Shown: positions 32,882-33,022 of the stretch, piece after piece | How the letters are laid out: every line of letters begins with the position of its first letter | Position numbering within the stretch: the first letter of the stretch is position 1 | DNA from: Bacillota bacterium | GTDB taxonomy: Bacteria; Bacillota; Clostridia; Peptostreptococcales; Anaerovoracaceae | NCBI GenBank assembly: GCA_017394515.1 | Contig: JAFPXY010000038.1 | Location: 1 to 33,022 of the forward strand | Direction of reading: 5' to 3' | DNA: 33,022 nt | Notes under the pieces: generated by a model | What the model was told of the DNA's origin: nothing | The model's input: only the letters and a program-made list of their open reading frames with translations | Databases searched by the model: none | Position numbers and translations under genes: made by a program

Positions 32882-32917
32882 AAAAGGAGATGTCTCAAAA
32901 TGAGATATCTCCTTTTT
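32882..32917 (+). terminator. Rho-independent terminator with 15-bp stem
   Basis: AAAAGGAGATGTCTC / GAGATATCTCCTTTT (one G-T pair) around an AAAAT loop, ending in T5. The flanking A and T runs would allow function in both directions. Confidence 0.92.
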
Positions 32918-32944
32918 AGGTTGTGGTCAAGAATAATGCCTTTT

Positions 32945-33011
32945 GAGCAAAAAACTCTCAATTAGCATTACCCCAATTTTGAATGATGTCAATTGGGCAA
33001 AAAATCCTCAA
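32945..33011. repeat. Imperfect 17-bp direct repeat, period 50, at the right edge
   Basis: GAGCAAAAAACTCTCAA (32945-32961) and GGGCAAAAAATCCTCAA (32995-33011) match at 14 of 17 positions. A 7-bp inverted repeat CCCAATT / AATTGGG lies between and at the second copy. It is cut by the window end. Confidence 0.4.
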
Positions 33012-33022
33012 AAAACATCACT

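Overview
The window (33,022 bp, moderate GC, tightly packed, mostly on the + strand) looks like the chromosome of a strictly anaerobic Bacillota, most likely a clostridial gut, rumen or oral lineage. This is inferred from a four-subunit 2-oxoacid:ferredoxin oxidoreductase, a Re-type citrate synthase, the dgt-dnaG-rpoD arrangement, several sigma-A-like promoters (TTGaaa, 17-bp spacer, TATAaT), strong AGGAGG-type ribosome binding sites, and exported proteins with lysine-rich Ig-like tails and BspA-type leucine-rich repeats. No species is claimed.

Layout. 1-595: the 5' part of an IS200/IS605-type tnpB on the minus strand, running off the left edge, with its terminal hairpin ending beside the first codons of the next gene. 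610-2583: acyl-ACP thioesterase and M20 amidohydrolase. 2701-6764: korDABC plus an aspartate-alanine-exchanger-family transporter, between a promoter and a terminator. 6835-11457: Re-citrate synthase, aconitase and isocitrate dehydrogenase, also bounded by promoter and terminator. Together these two units convert acetyl-CoA and oxaloacetate to 2-oxoglutarate and link it to succinyl-CoA through ferredoxin, an anaerobic half TCA cycle. 11525-17625: nucleotide-pool and information-processing genes (dut, dgt, dnaG, rpoD), Nif3-like protein and a membrane-anchored HTH protein. 17664-18952: a single secreted protein gene. 18953-19538: a noncoding stretch full of TAGGAC/GTCCTA inverted repeats, a 16-bp palindrome and two tandem arrays. 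19539-22033: trmK and prfC, divergent from interleaved promoters.

The most interesting part is 22,070-32,917. One operon encodes an ECF sigma factor, a two-TM small protein without a recognisable zinc anti-sigma motif, a seven-TM protein and a PrsW-family intramembrane protease. After a terminator comes a second unit. It begins with another two-TM protein carrying the same N-terminal ELHxRMxxRRK signature, followed by a 1,903-residue exported protein and a 778-residue exported LRR protein. I propose, as inference, a PrsW-controlled ECF signalling system tied to production of large surface proteins, with the small two-TM proteins as candidate non-canonical anti-sigma factors. The sequence supports the gene content, the overlaps and the motifs. 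The regulatory link is not proven.
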